From Gymnopus androsaceus JB14 (lineage: Eukaryota; Basidiomycota; Agaricomycetes; Agaricales; Omphalotaceae): DNA of 64,000 bases. The position numbers were made by a program, and so were the translations under genes. Below, in pieces: positions 44,881 through 56,500 of the stretch (position 1 is its first letter; every line of letters starts with the position of its first letter). The notes under the pieces were generated by a model. It was not told the DNA's origin and ran no database searches. It saw only the letters and a program-made list of their open reading frames with translations. The stretch spans positions 62,001 through 126,000 of the forward strand of contig ML769543.1 of assembly GCA_009733575.1 (NCBI GenBank), given 5' to 3'.

Positions 44881-46205
44881 AGCGGGCAAGGGGTAGAATC
44901 TGTTGGTAAAGCTAGGTAACACTCCGAGAAGCTTCCTCCCTAAAACTAGACCAAGCCGACAGTTGGGTCCAAGACCTTTCCTAATCAACAACGGGCTCAT
45001 CGAGGTGTGCACGTTAGGCTCCACCTGCGGTCCTAAGACTGATGTGACCTCTCTTCGAAGATGTAACCAGGAATGCTCGAATTAATAGCCGGGAAGTAGA
45101 ATGAACAGCCTCAGTATTATCGAGGTTACAAGAAGGCCACCCGTTTCAAAGGTTGTAGAGGACGATGCAGACGCGTCTGAGCGTGTACGAATCACTACAG
45201 GTCCTAAGATAGAACTGCGTTTCAGGTATCAAGTCTAACTTGTCATTCCGAGATAGAATAGCTACCCTTATATACTGAGCGAGATATATGAAAATAGGAA
45301 AATGAGAGAAACTGAGCGAGATAGGATGAAACAGAGTAAGTAAAATAGAAAAGATAAATAATGTCCATATATGCATGTATACTATGGTTTTGCCTCGACG
45401 TTTTCCTGCCTCGTTCGTTTGTCTTCCTCGATTGGGTCGACTTTTGGGATTTTGGTCCGAATCAACTCAAGTCATTTGCCTTTTTACAAGGCTCGCCAGT
45501 TCCTTTAGCAGAAGAGCCCTTGGAAGTATTTCTATGTTTTTCCTTGCCAATGGGAGACTGGTTATTATTCCTAGTTCCGTGCGGTCTCGAGTCTAGATGC
45601 CTGGTAGCATATGGATCTTGGTAAAACGCTGAGGCTCGGATAGAAACACTCCTTGGTCCTTCCGTGCTCTAGAAGTAGCTACAGCAAGTGGGTCATGTGG
45701 CCACGTTGGACTGCTGCGGCTATCTGCCTGGGTGCTTTCCAGCAAGCGTCAACTTTGAGGGCACCCGTTAGGGTACTTCCTCATCTCGGTCCACCTTGCT
45801 TCGTTTAATAAACTTGAGTGTTGTTTAGACTCCTCGGTGAGCTAATCACGGAAGCAATGCCTTGTTAAGACTTCAATCCCTTGGGTATATCCTTCGATGA
45901 CCTAGCCTAGTATAACTGGTATGTGGGCTTGTTTATCTGCCTCGGTCAGCAACTTGTTATCCAGCAAGCTTGCCTTGCTATACCATACCGCGCATAGGAC
46001 TTTGATTGAGGCGCATTCACAAAGTTAAGTATGGTACCATTGTGCGTACCATTACTCTGCAACCTCTTGGGTAGAATAGGTCTTCGGTAGATTTTAACTA
46101 TCAGCTTGGGCTCACTATAGTTCTCTTATTGACCATGTTTTGTTACTAACAGAACCTAGGATTATTGGTTCTGCGCAGTTCTAGCCTTAGCCGAAAAATC
46201 TGCGT
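44881..46205. other. non-coding stretch, nothing recognised
   Basis: I see no supported gene on either strand. It could be an old LTR lying left of the PPT-like motif at 46211, but I cannot pair it with another copy. Confidence 0.35.
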
Positions 46206-46210
46206 ATCAT

Positions 46211-46234
46211 CTCCCCCAAACTAAAAATCTCAAC
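46211..46234. promoter_or_regulatory. shared motif, copy 1 (PPT-like on the minus strand)
   Basis: CTCCCCCAAACTAAAAATCT plus CAAC, followed by a short inverted GTTGA (46243). The identical 24 nt recur at 52239. On the minus strand it ends TTTGGGGGAG, like a retroelement polypurine tract. On the plus strand it lies 1.4 kb before P1. Confidence 0.6.
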
Positions 46235-47658
46235 CATCCTTGGTTGAGGCACAAGTTGAAGCCGTATCTCGGCGAGGTAACCTGTACCTGGATTCCGTTG
46301 GGTAATTGACCAGCATTGACTGTTTTATGAAGTTCTAGTTGCTCTTGCCGAGGAAGCCCATTGCAGCACTAAGCTCAATCAACTGGCCTTGGTGCATTCC
46401 GTAGTTGCCGCTCGCGTTTAGGGCTTGATGCTCTTTTGGCACATCCCATCAGTCGCGGCAATCTTGACAAATCAATGCCTACTTTTGGCGAGAGATCAAC
46501 TGGATACACTTGGGTGTCCCAATTTCTTTGGCATGGTCCAGACACATGGCCTTTGGACCCTGCAATCTCCTGATTTCTCATTCTCCGTAGAAACCATAAT
46601 GATTCTTTTGCTGTGTTCTTCTTACAGACATTCTGGTGTGATGTGATTGGGATATCCTGGTCAGCGCTTAAATCCCTTTTGGGATGTGAGCTTGCCTTTC
46701 CTGCTTGTGCAGGGTCCAGGGGTTCTCTCCTCATATCACATCTTTCCATTCCATCATGTCGGAGTCCAGAGTTGTGCATCTGCTGCTAGCACATGGCTTC
46801 TTCTGACTTCCTATTTTCTATGCCCCAAGGTGCCTTTGTCACCATTTTTTTGACGGACTACCTATCACAGAAATAAATTCCATGCCCCAAGGCATCCTTG
46901 TCACCATTCTTGACAGGCTACCTATCATATTAATAGATTTTGAGTTGATCCCGAATCTCGTTAATCACTTCGAGACAAGTGATGCACGGTGCTGAATTTG
47001 ACTTTTTCATCAACTGAACAGCGCAAGACGGTGATTCAAGTAAAAGGGTGCTCCCCATCTTTAGCACGTGTTTCCCGTATCTCGTACTTGTCATTGTGAT
47101 ATCACAATTTCTAGATAAACTGTTGCTGTATTTCCTTCAAGATATCACATACTTGATCAGCGAGCGTATGATTTTCTTAAATGAAAACACTGCATTCCCA
47201 TTTTTAGGAGACGGGAATTCCTTGGTTGGTACGAGGGGTACCGGCACGGTGGAGTTCCTGAGTCTCGTTATAGCTTCGTAAGGTCCCCGCGTCAGAACTC
47301 TTTGAGATTCATCAGTTGGGTGTCCATTTTTGGTTATGATATTCTCTAAAACCTAAATTTGCGGACGTGTTTAGACCTCAAAAGATGCCTGTGCGGGGTT
47401 CAATCCTCATACAGGGTACATCTTTTCTGCGAGAAGTGCTTCCTTGCATGATATGTCTTTTCCAGACACCACAACTGGTAAGATGTGTCACTCCCTTTTT
47501 GGAATCACGCTGTCTTCCTGAAAATTCTTTTATCTTTCTTTTGTCATGACTTAATCACGTAGGTTACTCTTTTCAAGTATAAGAGGTGCGGGATTTCAGA
47601 GCTTGTAAGTCCCCAACTTCCCATTTTCATTCCTACACCTCTGTACGCTGTTCATACG
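46235..47658. other. upstream region of P1, no gene seen
   Basis: Contains a local direct repeat (CCCCAAGG..CCTTGTCACCATT and ACCTATCA at about 46825-46870 and 46883-46930). No coding region is supported. Confidence 0.4.
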
Positions 47659-50600
47659 ATGTCCAGATGGGTTACTTCGAAACCTTTTGTCGGTACGGAC
47701 GATGAATTTCAACCTTCTCCCGCGCTTTCCAAGTCTGTGAACACTGCTTCTTCTTCTACTTCGTTGAGGGCCCATCGTCGTACTGCCGCGGTGGTCCCTG
47801 TCATCGAAACTCAGCGTGCCTTGACTTCTGGTCAAACTTCTCGTTTGACTGGCCCTGGTTGGTCAGGACTCTCGTCCTCGACCCTTCCTGCTGCTCGTGG
47901 TGGGGCTCGTGGTGCTGCTGGGCCGTCTCGGGGTTCTTCCTCGGCAACTCCAGTCACCAAACCTCCTTCCAGTCTTCGCAACATCGTCCAGAGTAGCAAT
48001 ATCATCTTGCTACCTCTGACTGGTAGGTTTTCATTTCTTCAGATTTTAGTCCAATCTTGGCTGACCGTTACTTCCCTTTTCTCGTAAGAAGATGCTTGGC
48101 TCCTCTTGTTCTGATTTCTGCGGACCGTATTCTTGCAAGGTATCTTTGCTTTGATAAGCATTCACCCAGAATGGTAAGTCTTCCATTCAACCTTCCTTCA
48201 TGGTTTTATGCTGACTCCTTCCCTCTTCTAGGTGGCCTATAAGGCCAAGTATGGCAAATATATGGTGACTACTTGGTCCGCGGCGTTTTTGCCTGGCGTT
48301 CAGCGATTCTGTACACAGATGCTGGGCCAGTACACTCGGAAGGACCTCAAACGATATCAAACGGAGTGGTTCATTGAGGAGTCAATTTTGACCTACCCCT
48401 TCATTGGTGGTGATGAGGTAAGCCCTGTTTTATTAACCTTCTTAGATCCCTCTCGATGTCTGAACCACTTGTTTTCTGTCTCGATCTAGATCCCTGGATT
48501 GTCGAGTCCTATTGTGACGCCTTCCAAACTTATCTCGGGTGGTTTCGTCAACTATAACAAGTTCTCAATTGACTTCGAGTTGAGCATCTCTGGGCTTGAC
48601 CAGGGCGAGCTCTTTCCCAAGGAGGCCATTTTTATTAGCAACCTCGTCAAGGTAAGTTTTCCACTTCTTTCGTCTGTGAAGTTCAATTTTTTCTGACTTC
48701 CTTGTTCTTTTCTCCTCCTCGGTTCTCAGGATGTGGGTCTTTCGGTGAGTACCCCTATCCTTCCCCTTTTCTTTTCCCTTTACTAATTTTCTTCTTTTTT
48801 TACAGCAAGTCGGGATTCACGGTTTCTCGCCGAGCCCTCATCTTTTTGACCCCAGCGAGGATGCCCTTGTCGACAATATGTTCATCAACTTCGAGGCCAT
48901 AGAGTCCAAAAACGAGCATCAGACCGACAATGGCCAGGAGGAGGAGGAGGATGACGATGGACAGGAGCCCGAGGAGGAGGATGCTGACCACGACATTGAT
49001 GTCGAGGAAGATCCTTCTCCCATCGACAACGAGATTGAGTTTGTGGGCGAGGCTGTCGAGCAGCCAGTCCGCATTCGCTCCTCCATGGTAAGTTCACTTT
49101 TCACTTCTTCATTTCTTCTTACTAATTCCTTCCTTTTGTTAGCTGGACTATCCGACCTTGCCGGTTCCAAAGCCCGTTTCCTCGAGCACGTATACATCCA
49201 AGTCCAAGAAGGGCCAGTCCAGCCGTGACAAGGACTCGGGCTTTCCTCGGCTTGAGGGTGGCCATCAGAATACGTCCTTGTTTGGTTACAACTCAGTCCT
49301 GGCGCGGGGTGGGGGCAAGTCTCGGACTGCACAAACTTCGAACGCCTTGTCCTGAGACAAAAGGTGTTCGGATGATCACCGTAAGTCTCCCTTTTTCCCC
49401 TTTTTCCACTTATTCCACAGCTAACTTTTCGTTTTTCAGGAACGTTTCGCTGCTCCTGGGGATTTCAATGATAACAAGCATGTTCGGCTTCATGCAACTC
49501 TGGACAGCTTGGTGCATAGCACCATCCCACTGCAACCTGTAAGTTTCCTTTTCGAGTGCACCGTTTCCAAGCTACGCTAACATTTTCCCAAACTGCAGTT
49601 TCCCTCGGTGTCATGCACCAACTGCATTCAAATTGGAGTGCAGTGCTCGATGCCAGCTGAGTCCACTAGCAGTGCTCGCCACAGCTGATGCTGTAAAGGG
49701 TTTTCAAAAGATACTGATAAGTTGTCACAGGTGTTTTGTAAAAGTCAGTGATAACTTCTATAAGGGGGTCACTCAAGAGTGAAAAGATCTTTTTAGTCAT
49801 GTGACCAAAACTTAAAATGCTCATACAGAGAGAACAAGGGCCCGTGGGAAAAAACTGACACCCCCCTTTGGATTTGTCAGACCACCCTCTACCTAACCCT
49901 AACCCAACCTAACCCCCTAACCTTAACCCTGACCCAGTAATTTTGCATCCACATTCTTTTAAAAAGTGGGGGCAAGCCCCCACACCCCTAACTTCGTCCT
50001 CAACCCCTAACCCCCTAACCCCAACCCCTAACCCCTAACCTATGCAAATTTAATGTTTGGCATTGTTTTGATCAGTCCTCTATGTTAGGGTTTGCACAAG
50101 TGCAAACCCTAACAAGTACTGACCAAAACAATGCTTAATCCTAACTAATTAGACTATTCTTATTGGCATCTTTTTAAAAAGACTCATTGTGACTCCCCTA
50201 TGATAGTTATTGTAGCTCTTTACAAAAGCTCTATGAAGTCTTATCAATATCTTTTTAAAAAGCCTTACTGCATCCTGTGCTCGCCATGAGTGCCATCATT
50301 GCCTCATGAGCAAGACTCCCTGTTCATTCAGCTACACTGTCGAGCAGGCTGACAAGGAGTGGAGGCGGCTGTTTATGCATGCCGCCAGAAGCAACAGGGG
50401 TACGTCTTCTTCATTCTAATCTTTTCCTCTAGTCTGGCTAACATCCTTTTTCTTATCTAGCGGTCGCCATGTTCTCTTCAACCCTTGTCGAGGAGAACCT
50501 TGGCCTCCTTCACACCGAGGTCTTGCTCTGGTCTTTCTTGACCGAGTTCAAGATTCAGGCCAGTAACGTTGCTCGCCGTCAGGCTCAGCTTCATAACTCG

Positions 50601-51460
50601 GCTTCTGATCCTCGCTTGTTGCTGAAGGCTCTGATCAAGGATGGCTTTGTTGCCAGAGATGGACACTGAGCGGTTGTCTATGCTCGCCTTCTTTCTTGGT
50701 TGGGACAAGTGTTTCACCCTTGAGGATCTTGAGTTTGACAGACTTTTGCAGATTCCTCTTCCTGAGGTCGTCGTGCTGCCGCCTACCCAGTCACAGGTAG
50801 GTCATCTTTGATGCTCTGACTCCTTTGGACAGGGTCCCACCCATCCCTGGTCTTGTTTGTTGACCTCAGTACAAGGGTAAAGGCAAGGCCAAGGCCGTGG
50901 AGGCAGCTTCCGAGGAGGGGTCTGCTCCAGAGGAGGCTTCCACTGTCGTTGCCGAGCCTGTCTCGTCTTCTGGATCCAGTGAGGAGTCCAGAGGAGGAGG
51001 CCAGTTGTTCACGCTCGTAATGTCTTTTCTTCATACTTGTCATCAGCTTTTTACTGATTTCTTCAGTTTTAGATTCTCCCTCGAAGCGCCGTTCTCCATC
51101 TCAGTCTCCCAGCGCCGAGGAAGACGACGAACCAGTGGCCAAGCGTCGCAAGGCAACCAAGTCCCCTGCCGCGGCTCCTGCAGCTGTTCTCTCTCCTTGG
51201 ACCTTCCTTCAGGCAGAACGCTGCTGCTGGTCCTTCTGCGAGACCGATACAGCGCGCTCCAGGTGCTCATCGATGGTAGTGGGTCAAAGCAAGGGTCGAG
51301 GAAGAGGAAGGTAAGAATTCTTTCTTCCTTAGTCTTCATTGTTTTTACTGATCCTTGTTCCAGCGTCCGATTGGCGCCGTAAGTCGAGGTATCGTGGCAG
51401 AGCTTTTGCCGCCTCGCTGGCTTATTATTTTATTATTATTTTACTTTGCTTTTTGCAACG
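47659..51460 (+). CDS. P1: long multi-exon gene, unknown family, Cys/His-rich centre
   Basis: The start MSRWVTSKPFVGTDDEFQPS is at 47659. Clear exon-intron chain: VAYKAKYGKYMVTTWSAAFL (48232), IPGLSSPIVTPSKLISGGFV (48490), DVGLS (48730, 15 nt), QVGIHGFSPSPHLFD (48806) with an acidic run EEEEDDDGQEPEEEDADHD, LDYPTLPVPKPVS (49142), ERFAAPGDFNDNKHVRLHAT (49440) and FPSVSCTNCIQIGVQC (49599). The centre CTNC...C...ECHHC...C resembles a zinc-binding CxxC cluster, split by a transposon (49682-50276). Then ADKEWRRLFMHAARSN, LLHTEVLLWSFLTEFKIQAS (50511), LSMLAFFLGWDKCFTLEDLE (50677), and a basic tail with KRRSPSQSPSAEEDDEPVAK then RRKATKSP, a likely NLS. Single-base frame breaks occur at a G run near 49311 and near 50660. 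I do not recognise the family. The Cys cluster recalls Gag-like or Zn-binding proteins carried by basidiomycete repeats. Confidence 0.6.
49682..50276. mobile_element. non-autonomous TIR transposon in an exon of P1 (MITE-like, 595 bp)
   Basis: It is bounded by the direct repeat GTGCTCGCCA (49672-49681 and 50277-50286; 8-10 bp target duplication). The ends are inverted: GATGCTGTAAAGGGTTTTCA... (49688) against the reverse complement GATGCAGTAAGGCTTTTTAA... (50274), then AAAGATA(C/T)TGATAAG on both sides. The interior has no ORF. It holds degenerate telomere-like CCCTAACC repeats (about 49895-50042) and a long hairpin (50061-50133). An 8-bp target duplication fits the hAT superfamily. Removal with one target copy restores P1: ...STSSAR|HECHHC.... 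Confidence 0.85.
50061..50133. repeat. perfect-arm hairpin inside the P1 transposon
   Basis: CATTGTTTTGATCAGT ... TGTTAGGGTTTGCAC-AA-GTGCAAACCCTAACA ... ACTGACCAAAACAATG: two inverted arms with a 2-nt loop and one internal mismatch patch. Confidence 0.85.
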
Positions 51461-52238
51461 TGTCTGATAGTCCACTGGACTTTAAACATATCATTGATCT
51501 ATAGCTCTTTTCTACTTTATGCCAAAATTTGTATATAGTAGCATAGTAGAAATTCGAGTCTTTGTACATAGCAAAATAAAAGGAGTTTTAACTCCAGTTT
51601 CGTTCTTTATTTCTGTGCGAAAAACATAAGCAGAACTTCTAAGTGTCTCGAGCAATTTATAGCTCATGTAAGACCTTTCTAAGCTTTTTGTTAAGTTCTT
51701 CAGCGCGGCAAACTACTGAACTTGAAGCCAGTCACCGCGGCCATCTGTCAGGACTTGCTCTCAGGTGTTTTTGACTCGATGTATGCAGTTTAAGTTGTGT
51801 CCAATCTTATTTCGAGATTGAAACACTTCCAACGCTGCTTATCAGACCCTTGTCATGGTGAAACTGTTCACTTGGACTCGGCCAACTAAGGATTTAGTTC
51901 CTCGATGGTTTTACCGCAACCAGTGCTGTTTCTAGCCACAGCGGACTTCTTCCGCTCTAAGTCATCAAGCGCATCATATGGTTTTGATGGTGTGATTACA
52001 CCACCTTGTTATCAAGCAAGAGTTTGATTGGTCAAAGCATCGGATTCAAACTGTTTTATTGCAAACTGGTTTTCATGCCGAGGACCAGGAGTAAAGTTAA
52101 CAAGTTCTAGCCAGATAAGACATAGATACACGTTCGTGCCCATTCTTTAGCTGTAGCTTTGAATTTTGCTTCTTTGTTCACTGGTCTTGCTGCGATCAAC
52201 TCTTATTTGGATTGCAAATAATCTATCTCGCCAATCCT
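51461..52238. other. 3' flank of P1 / upstream of P2
   Basis: A-rich stretch with an AATAAA-like ACAAAATAAAAGG near 51572-51585, likely the P1 polyadenylation region. The rest has no gene. It could contain an LTR; see the finding on antisense genes. Confidence 0.4.
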
Positions 52239-52262
52239 CTCCCCCAAACTAAAAATCTCAAC
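52239..52262. promoter_or_regulatory. shared motif, copy 2 (PPT-like on the minus strand)
   Basis: CTCCCCCAAACTAAAAATCT plus CAAC, identical to 46211-46234 and again followed by an inverted GTTGA (52271). It lies 350 nt before the P2 start codon. Confidence 0.6.
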
Positions 52263-52609
52263 TGTCCCAGTTGAAGGAGGGTAGCCAAGTATAGCGCGGC
52301 AAAATATTTCATGCAGAACGGACCCTTTTTTGAGCTTTCGGTTTCACGTCTCGCCGCGATGATATTTCTATCGCGGCAAAGTCTGTCCGCGATGCTCTGA
52401 GTCCCATTGTTCTGATGTCTGCTGCAAAAGCAAATTCTTCTCTCATCTGGCAGTATTTTGGTGGCCAATATTTTGTCCAACCTGGTGCCGTCTCAGATCC
52501 CAAACTCGGCTTCGTCTCGAATATAAGGCCTCAGTATCTTGAGGATAAATTTCCGAGCCTCCGCTTACATCTTTCAACTCTTCTTTCAGACAAGCACATC
52601 CATTCTAAA

Positions 52610-53491
52610 ATGTCCTCTGAGCCTGCCAACTACCAGGGCAGCTTTTCTCAAGAAAGTGGTTTTATACTTAAGTAATTCTTAGAATGTTCCTAAGAATTAA
52701 AGTTATCCTAAACTGTAAGTATCAATTATACTTAAGTAAATACTTGAATATATGCATCACTAACTCATGCAAAGTCATCTTGAAATGGGTGATTATGAAG
52801 TAAAAGTAAAAATGAAAGTAATAAAGTAAAGTAAAGTAAAGTAAAGTAAGACTAGTAAGCACTATCTTATATCCTCTGCAAACTTTAGTTTAAAGTAAAA
52901 TACCAAATCAGCTGTGTAAGCAATAAAGTAAAGTAAGTTATTCAAAGTATAGTATCAGTAAAGTAAAGTAGGTAGCACAGAAGAAAGCCATGAGCAAGGC
53001 ATAAGTTTCTAAAGAAAATACTAAGCAGAAAGTATATGAGTCCTACTGAATTGTAGTGGTAGTAAAGTGAGGGTAGATAGGATGAGATGGTAGAGGTAAG
53101 AGTTGAAGAGAGGTGGTGTCAATGAGGGCCCATTGGGTCTTTATATATATGTAGGAAAAATCACATGATATTCCAAGAGAACAATAGAAACTGTTCATTG
53201 TCTTGCCAAACTGGCAACAATGGCAAAGTTGTCCATTGTTCCTAACTAGGAAATCTCCACAGCTAGCATATAAAAGGCTCCCTACCTCTGTCCTAGATCT
53301 CAGAGCTCCCTCCTGGCTCCAACCTTCTCCTTTACATTACTTCAACAGTCACCTTCCTTGCTTCTTTACATTACTTAAGAAATGCTTATGTTCCTTAAGT
53401 ATTCTTCAAGTAAGTATTTCTCTTAGGAAACAATTACAGTTGTTCATTAAATGTTTTATATACTTATTTACTTACTGACTTAATTACTACC

Positions 53492-53544
<53 letters not shown>

Positions 53545-56500
53545 GATGATAGATACTTACTCAAGTACAATATGTTTCTTTCTTTTTTATCTACTGTTTA
53601 CTTGAAACAGACCAAGAAATATGATTGCATTTTACTCAATTACTTAGGTGAAAAATACTTGGGGTTTACTTAAGTAATACTTAGGTGATAAGTGCTAGAC
53701 AACTAATTTGTTGCTTTATGCAAACTTAGGTATCACTTAAGTATTACTTGAGTATTACTTAAGTATAAAACGACTTTCTTAAGAAAAGTTGCCCTAGATT
53801 TACAGCCTGCTCGTCCTTTCATCACGCTCAAGGACTACCCAGACCACAAGATCCAGCTCCAGAAGCAGGCCGATGCTATCGAGGTACTTGCCAAGGCTAA
53901 GTGCGCTCTCAGCATCCGTCACCCTACTTGCGAGCAAGCTCTTGTCTACTTGGTACGGGACTTCCCAATTTTCCACAGAGTCTAGTGTGTGTGCTAAAAT
54001 AGCAAACACCCTTCAGCACTATCCTGCCAGTCAAGAAGTTACTTCTCAGACTGATTACCAAGAATTGTACAAGACGCTGCTTGACTTGGTAGCCCCCGTC
54101 CATCAGCAGCAAAAGGTCAACTTGTTCGAGAAGTGCGCAAAGTACTACCGCACTATCACGGCTTCGAATGAGACCCCTGACCATGCTGGCAAGCAGAGAA
54201 AAGGGGTGAGTTTATTTACTCGTCCTTGTATCTCGTTGACCAGGTCTCAGTTTTCCAAAAAGGATGGTTCCTCTCGGCGATCTATCCGAGAGGATGAAGA
54301 GGTGGTTGAAGTCCCGGCTCCTCCAAAAGTTGCCAGCACAAGTGCAACACCCGTATGTGATTATCACATTCTTCTTCTTCAAAGCTGATTTCTTTCGCTA
54401 GACCGGGCCTCGTGCCCATGTCGCGACAGCTCCTAATTCGCAGTCACTTGCGTGTAAGTCAATTCCTCTATTTCTTCATTTCTCTTTTTAATTCGTTTCG
54501 TAGGAATCTCCTTCGCCTTCTTCATCTCGCCCCAATGTATGCACACATGTATTTCCTCATCAGCTCGATTTGACTGAAGGGTTTTATTATGTTTCATTAG
54601 GGTACAGCTGGAGTCGAGGCTCGGAAGGGCAAACGTACTCGTCTTAACGACGATGCGTCCAACTTTCGTAGGCCCGAGACATCAGGTAAGAACATTTTTC
54701 ATTCTTTTATCGAGGCAATTGTCCAGACCGGGAATGCTCCTGCGATCGAGGACGTTGCTCCTCGGACGATTGGTCCTTGGGATCCTATTCCTTGGGATTG
54801 TGCAAATTCCCGAGACCATAGGATACTTCGCTGGTGGGGGAGCCGAGGTACCATACGAAGTTATTGCTTACGAGCAACTTTTCGTGTTTTACGGCTACCG
54901 AGGCTCCTTTACCCAGTTTCTTGCCTTTACCGGAAATTTTTCCTTCACCGTCCAGTGGCTTTCGAAGTGGTACATCTCCTCCCTCGATCGTGCCTCGCAC
55001 AATCGCTTCTTGGATCGAGAACTTCCCTTCTCTCCGATTCCTGCCATCGACTTATCTTATCCTTCGGATTGGATTCCTTCACATGAATTCTGTCCCTTCT
55101 GTGACGAAGCATCTGTGCAGTGTCTTTGGTACAGGACTAGCAACTTTCACGAAGTCACGGACCAATTTCTTTCTTACGGTGACCTTTGCGATGCCGGGTA
55201 TACAGACTTTCCATTTCCACAACGCCTTCAACGAATTCAGGAACTTCGTGCTAGTCTCGAGAATAATTTTCCTCAGTCTGACCGTTGTAACTGTCGTTCT
55301 GGCGAGTCGACGGAGTCTTTCCTCGACTACTCTTGGGTTCGCAATGAGCTGGTCGGTTATCCAAGCCAACCTACTGCTCAAACCCTAGAGTTGGTCCCCG
55401 CGACTTATTCCTTCTCGGGAGTCCCTTGGCACGTTCACGGCGAGGTGTACAAGTACACCTCGGAATCCCTTGAACAAGTCCGTGCCCGCTACGAGAACAA
55501 TCCTTTGGTCGAACTCGCTTGTGGCTTTCCTAAGGTAACTCTACCTTTTCTCATTTTTGTTCGAGGCTCACCAGTACCCTTTCTTTCGTAGGTCCCTGTT
55601 GTTCCTCGATACTCGCGGGTCCTCGACTGGAGTGGGAGGCCATTATTGCCAGACCCAGGCATTCCACAGGAGGAGCGCGTTCTTCGAACTTGGGATACTC
55701 ATACCGCGTATGATTATTTCTGGGATCGTATCTTCCAAGGCGACTTTCCATCTCGGGACCAACTGGTGTTCAGTCTTTCCCGAAACTCTAGTCCCGAACA
55801 GCTTGTCAATTTTCCGCCCCAGGAAGCTTTTGCTAACCCTGCGCAATTTTGTCCCTGCCGTCGTGACTGTCCTGAATCGCGATACGTTCCCATCGCGGTT
55901 CGATATTCTCCTTTAGAAAATGCTAGTTTCCGCGAAGCTGCTCTGGTCCGAGGTACTCATGATTTCCATGATGTACATGAAGACTGGCGTCGAGGTATTT
56001 TTCCTCGAGACAGTCGACCAGTTCCTCCTACGGTTTCTATCAAAGTCCCCGCGGATTCACCAGGCCCAAACAGTCCTTCGTCGGTTACTCATCAGTTCTA
56101 TCCAACAATCCATCGTCCAGATCACGTCGAGGTCTTTTATGACCCTGCGACTTGGAAGTACTACAATTCTCGTAGTTCCTATCCCTTCGCGAGCCCTGCT
56201 TGCTCGACGAGGTCCGTCCTTCAGTCAAACCTGTTCTTCATCATCCCGAGCTTCGTCCCGTTCAGCCATCCAACTTTCCAGCCCGACGAGTTTTCCCAGC
56301 GCATGGCCGAGGCCTTGTCTGCTAACGAAGAATCGTGGCCAAATTTTCAGGAATGGAGGTTTGCTCGTGAAGCGTATATCGACTGGTCTGACCCTCAAAA
56401 GGTTGTGGATATTTTTGATCCTAGGCGATTTCCTTGCTTATATCGACACGGCAGACTATTTTTCGGGGGGGAAGCTGCCTTTGCACTTCTGCAAACACGT

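Larger units (their letters stand above)
52627..53803. mobile_element. non-autonomous TIR transposon in exon 1 of P2 (about 1.18 kb)
   Basis: Flanked by AGCCTGC (52620-52626 and 53804-53810; GAGCCTGC/CAGCCTGC as an 8-bp duplication with one mismatch). The terminal inverted repeats are about 45 bp: AGGGCAGCTTTTCTCAAGAA... (52635) against the reverse complement AGGGCAACTTTTCTTAAGAA... (from 53795), continuing GTTTTATACTTAAGTAA on both sides. The interior is AT-rich without an ORF longer than about 90 codons and holds two microsatellites. Removing it with one target copy gives ATG TCC TCT GAG CCT GCT CGT CCT, in frame with P2. Confidence 0.85.

Noticed and set aside
47596..47835. Minus-strand frames opposite P1 exon 1 and opposite its acidic run (48885-49332)
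   Set aside because: These are mirror images of low-complexity coding sequence (GAG/GAT runs). P1's introns and codon pattern explain the region on the plus strand.
52810..53545. Repeated short units that could suggest a CRISPR array or satellite
   Set aside because: The units are 4-5 bp microsatellites inside a TIR element, with no spacers of constant length, and the host is eukaryotic.
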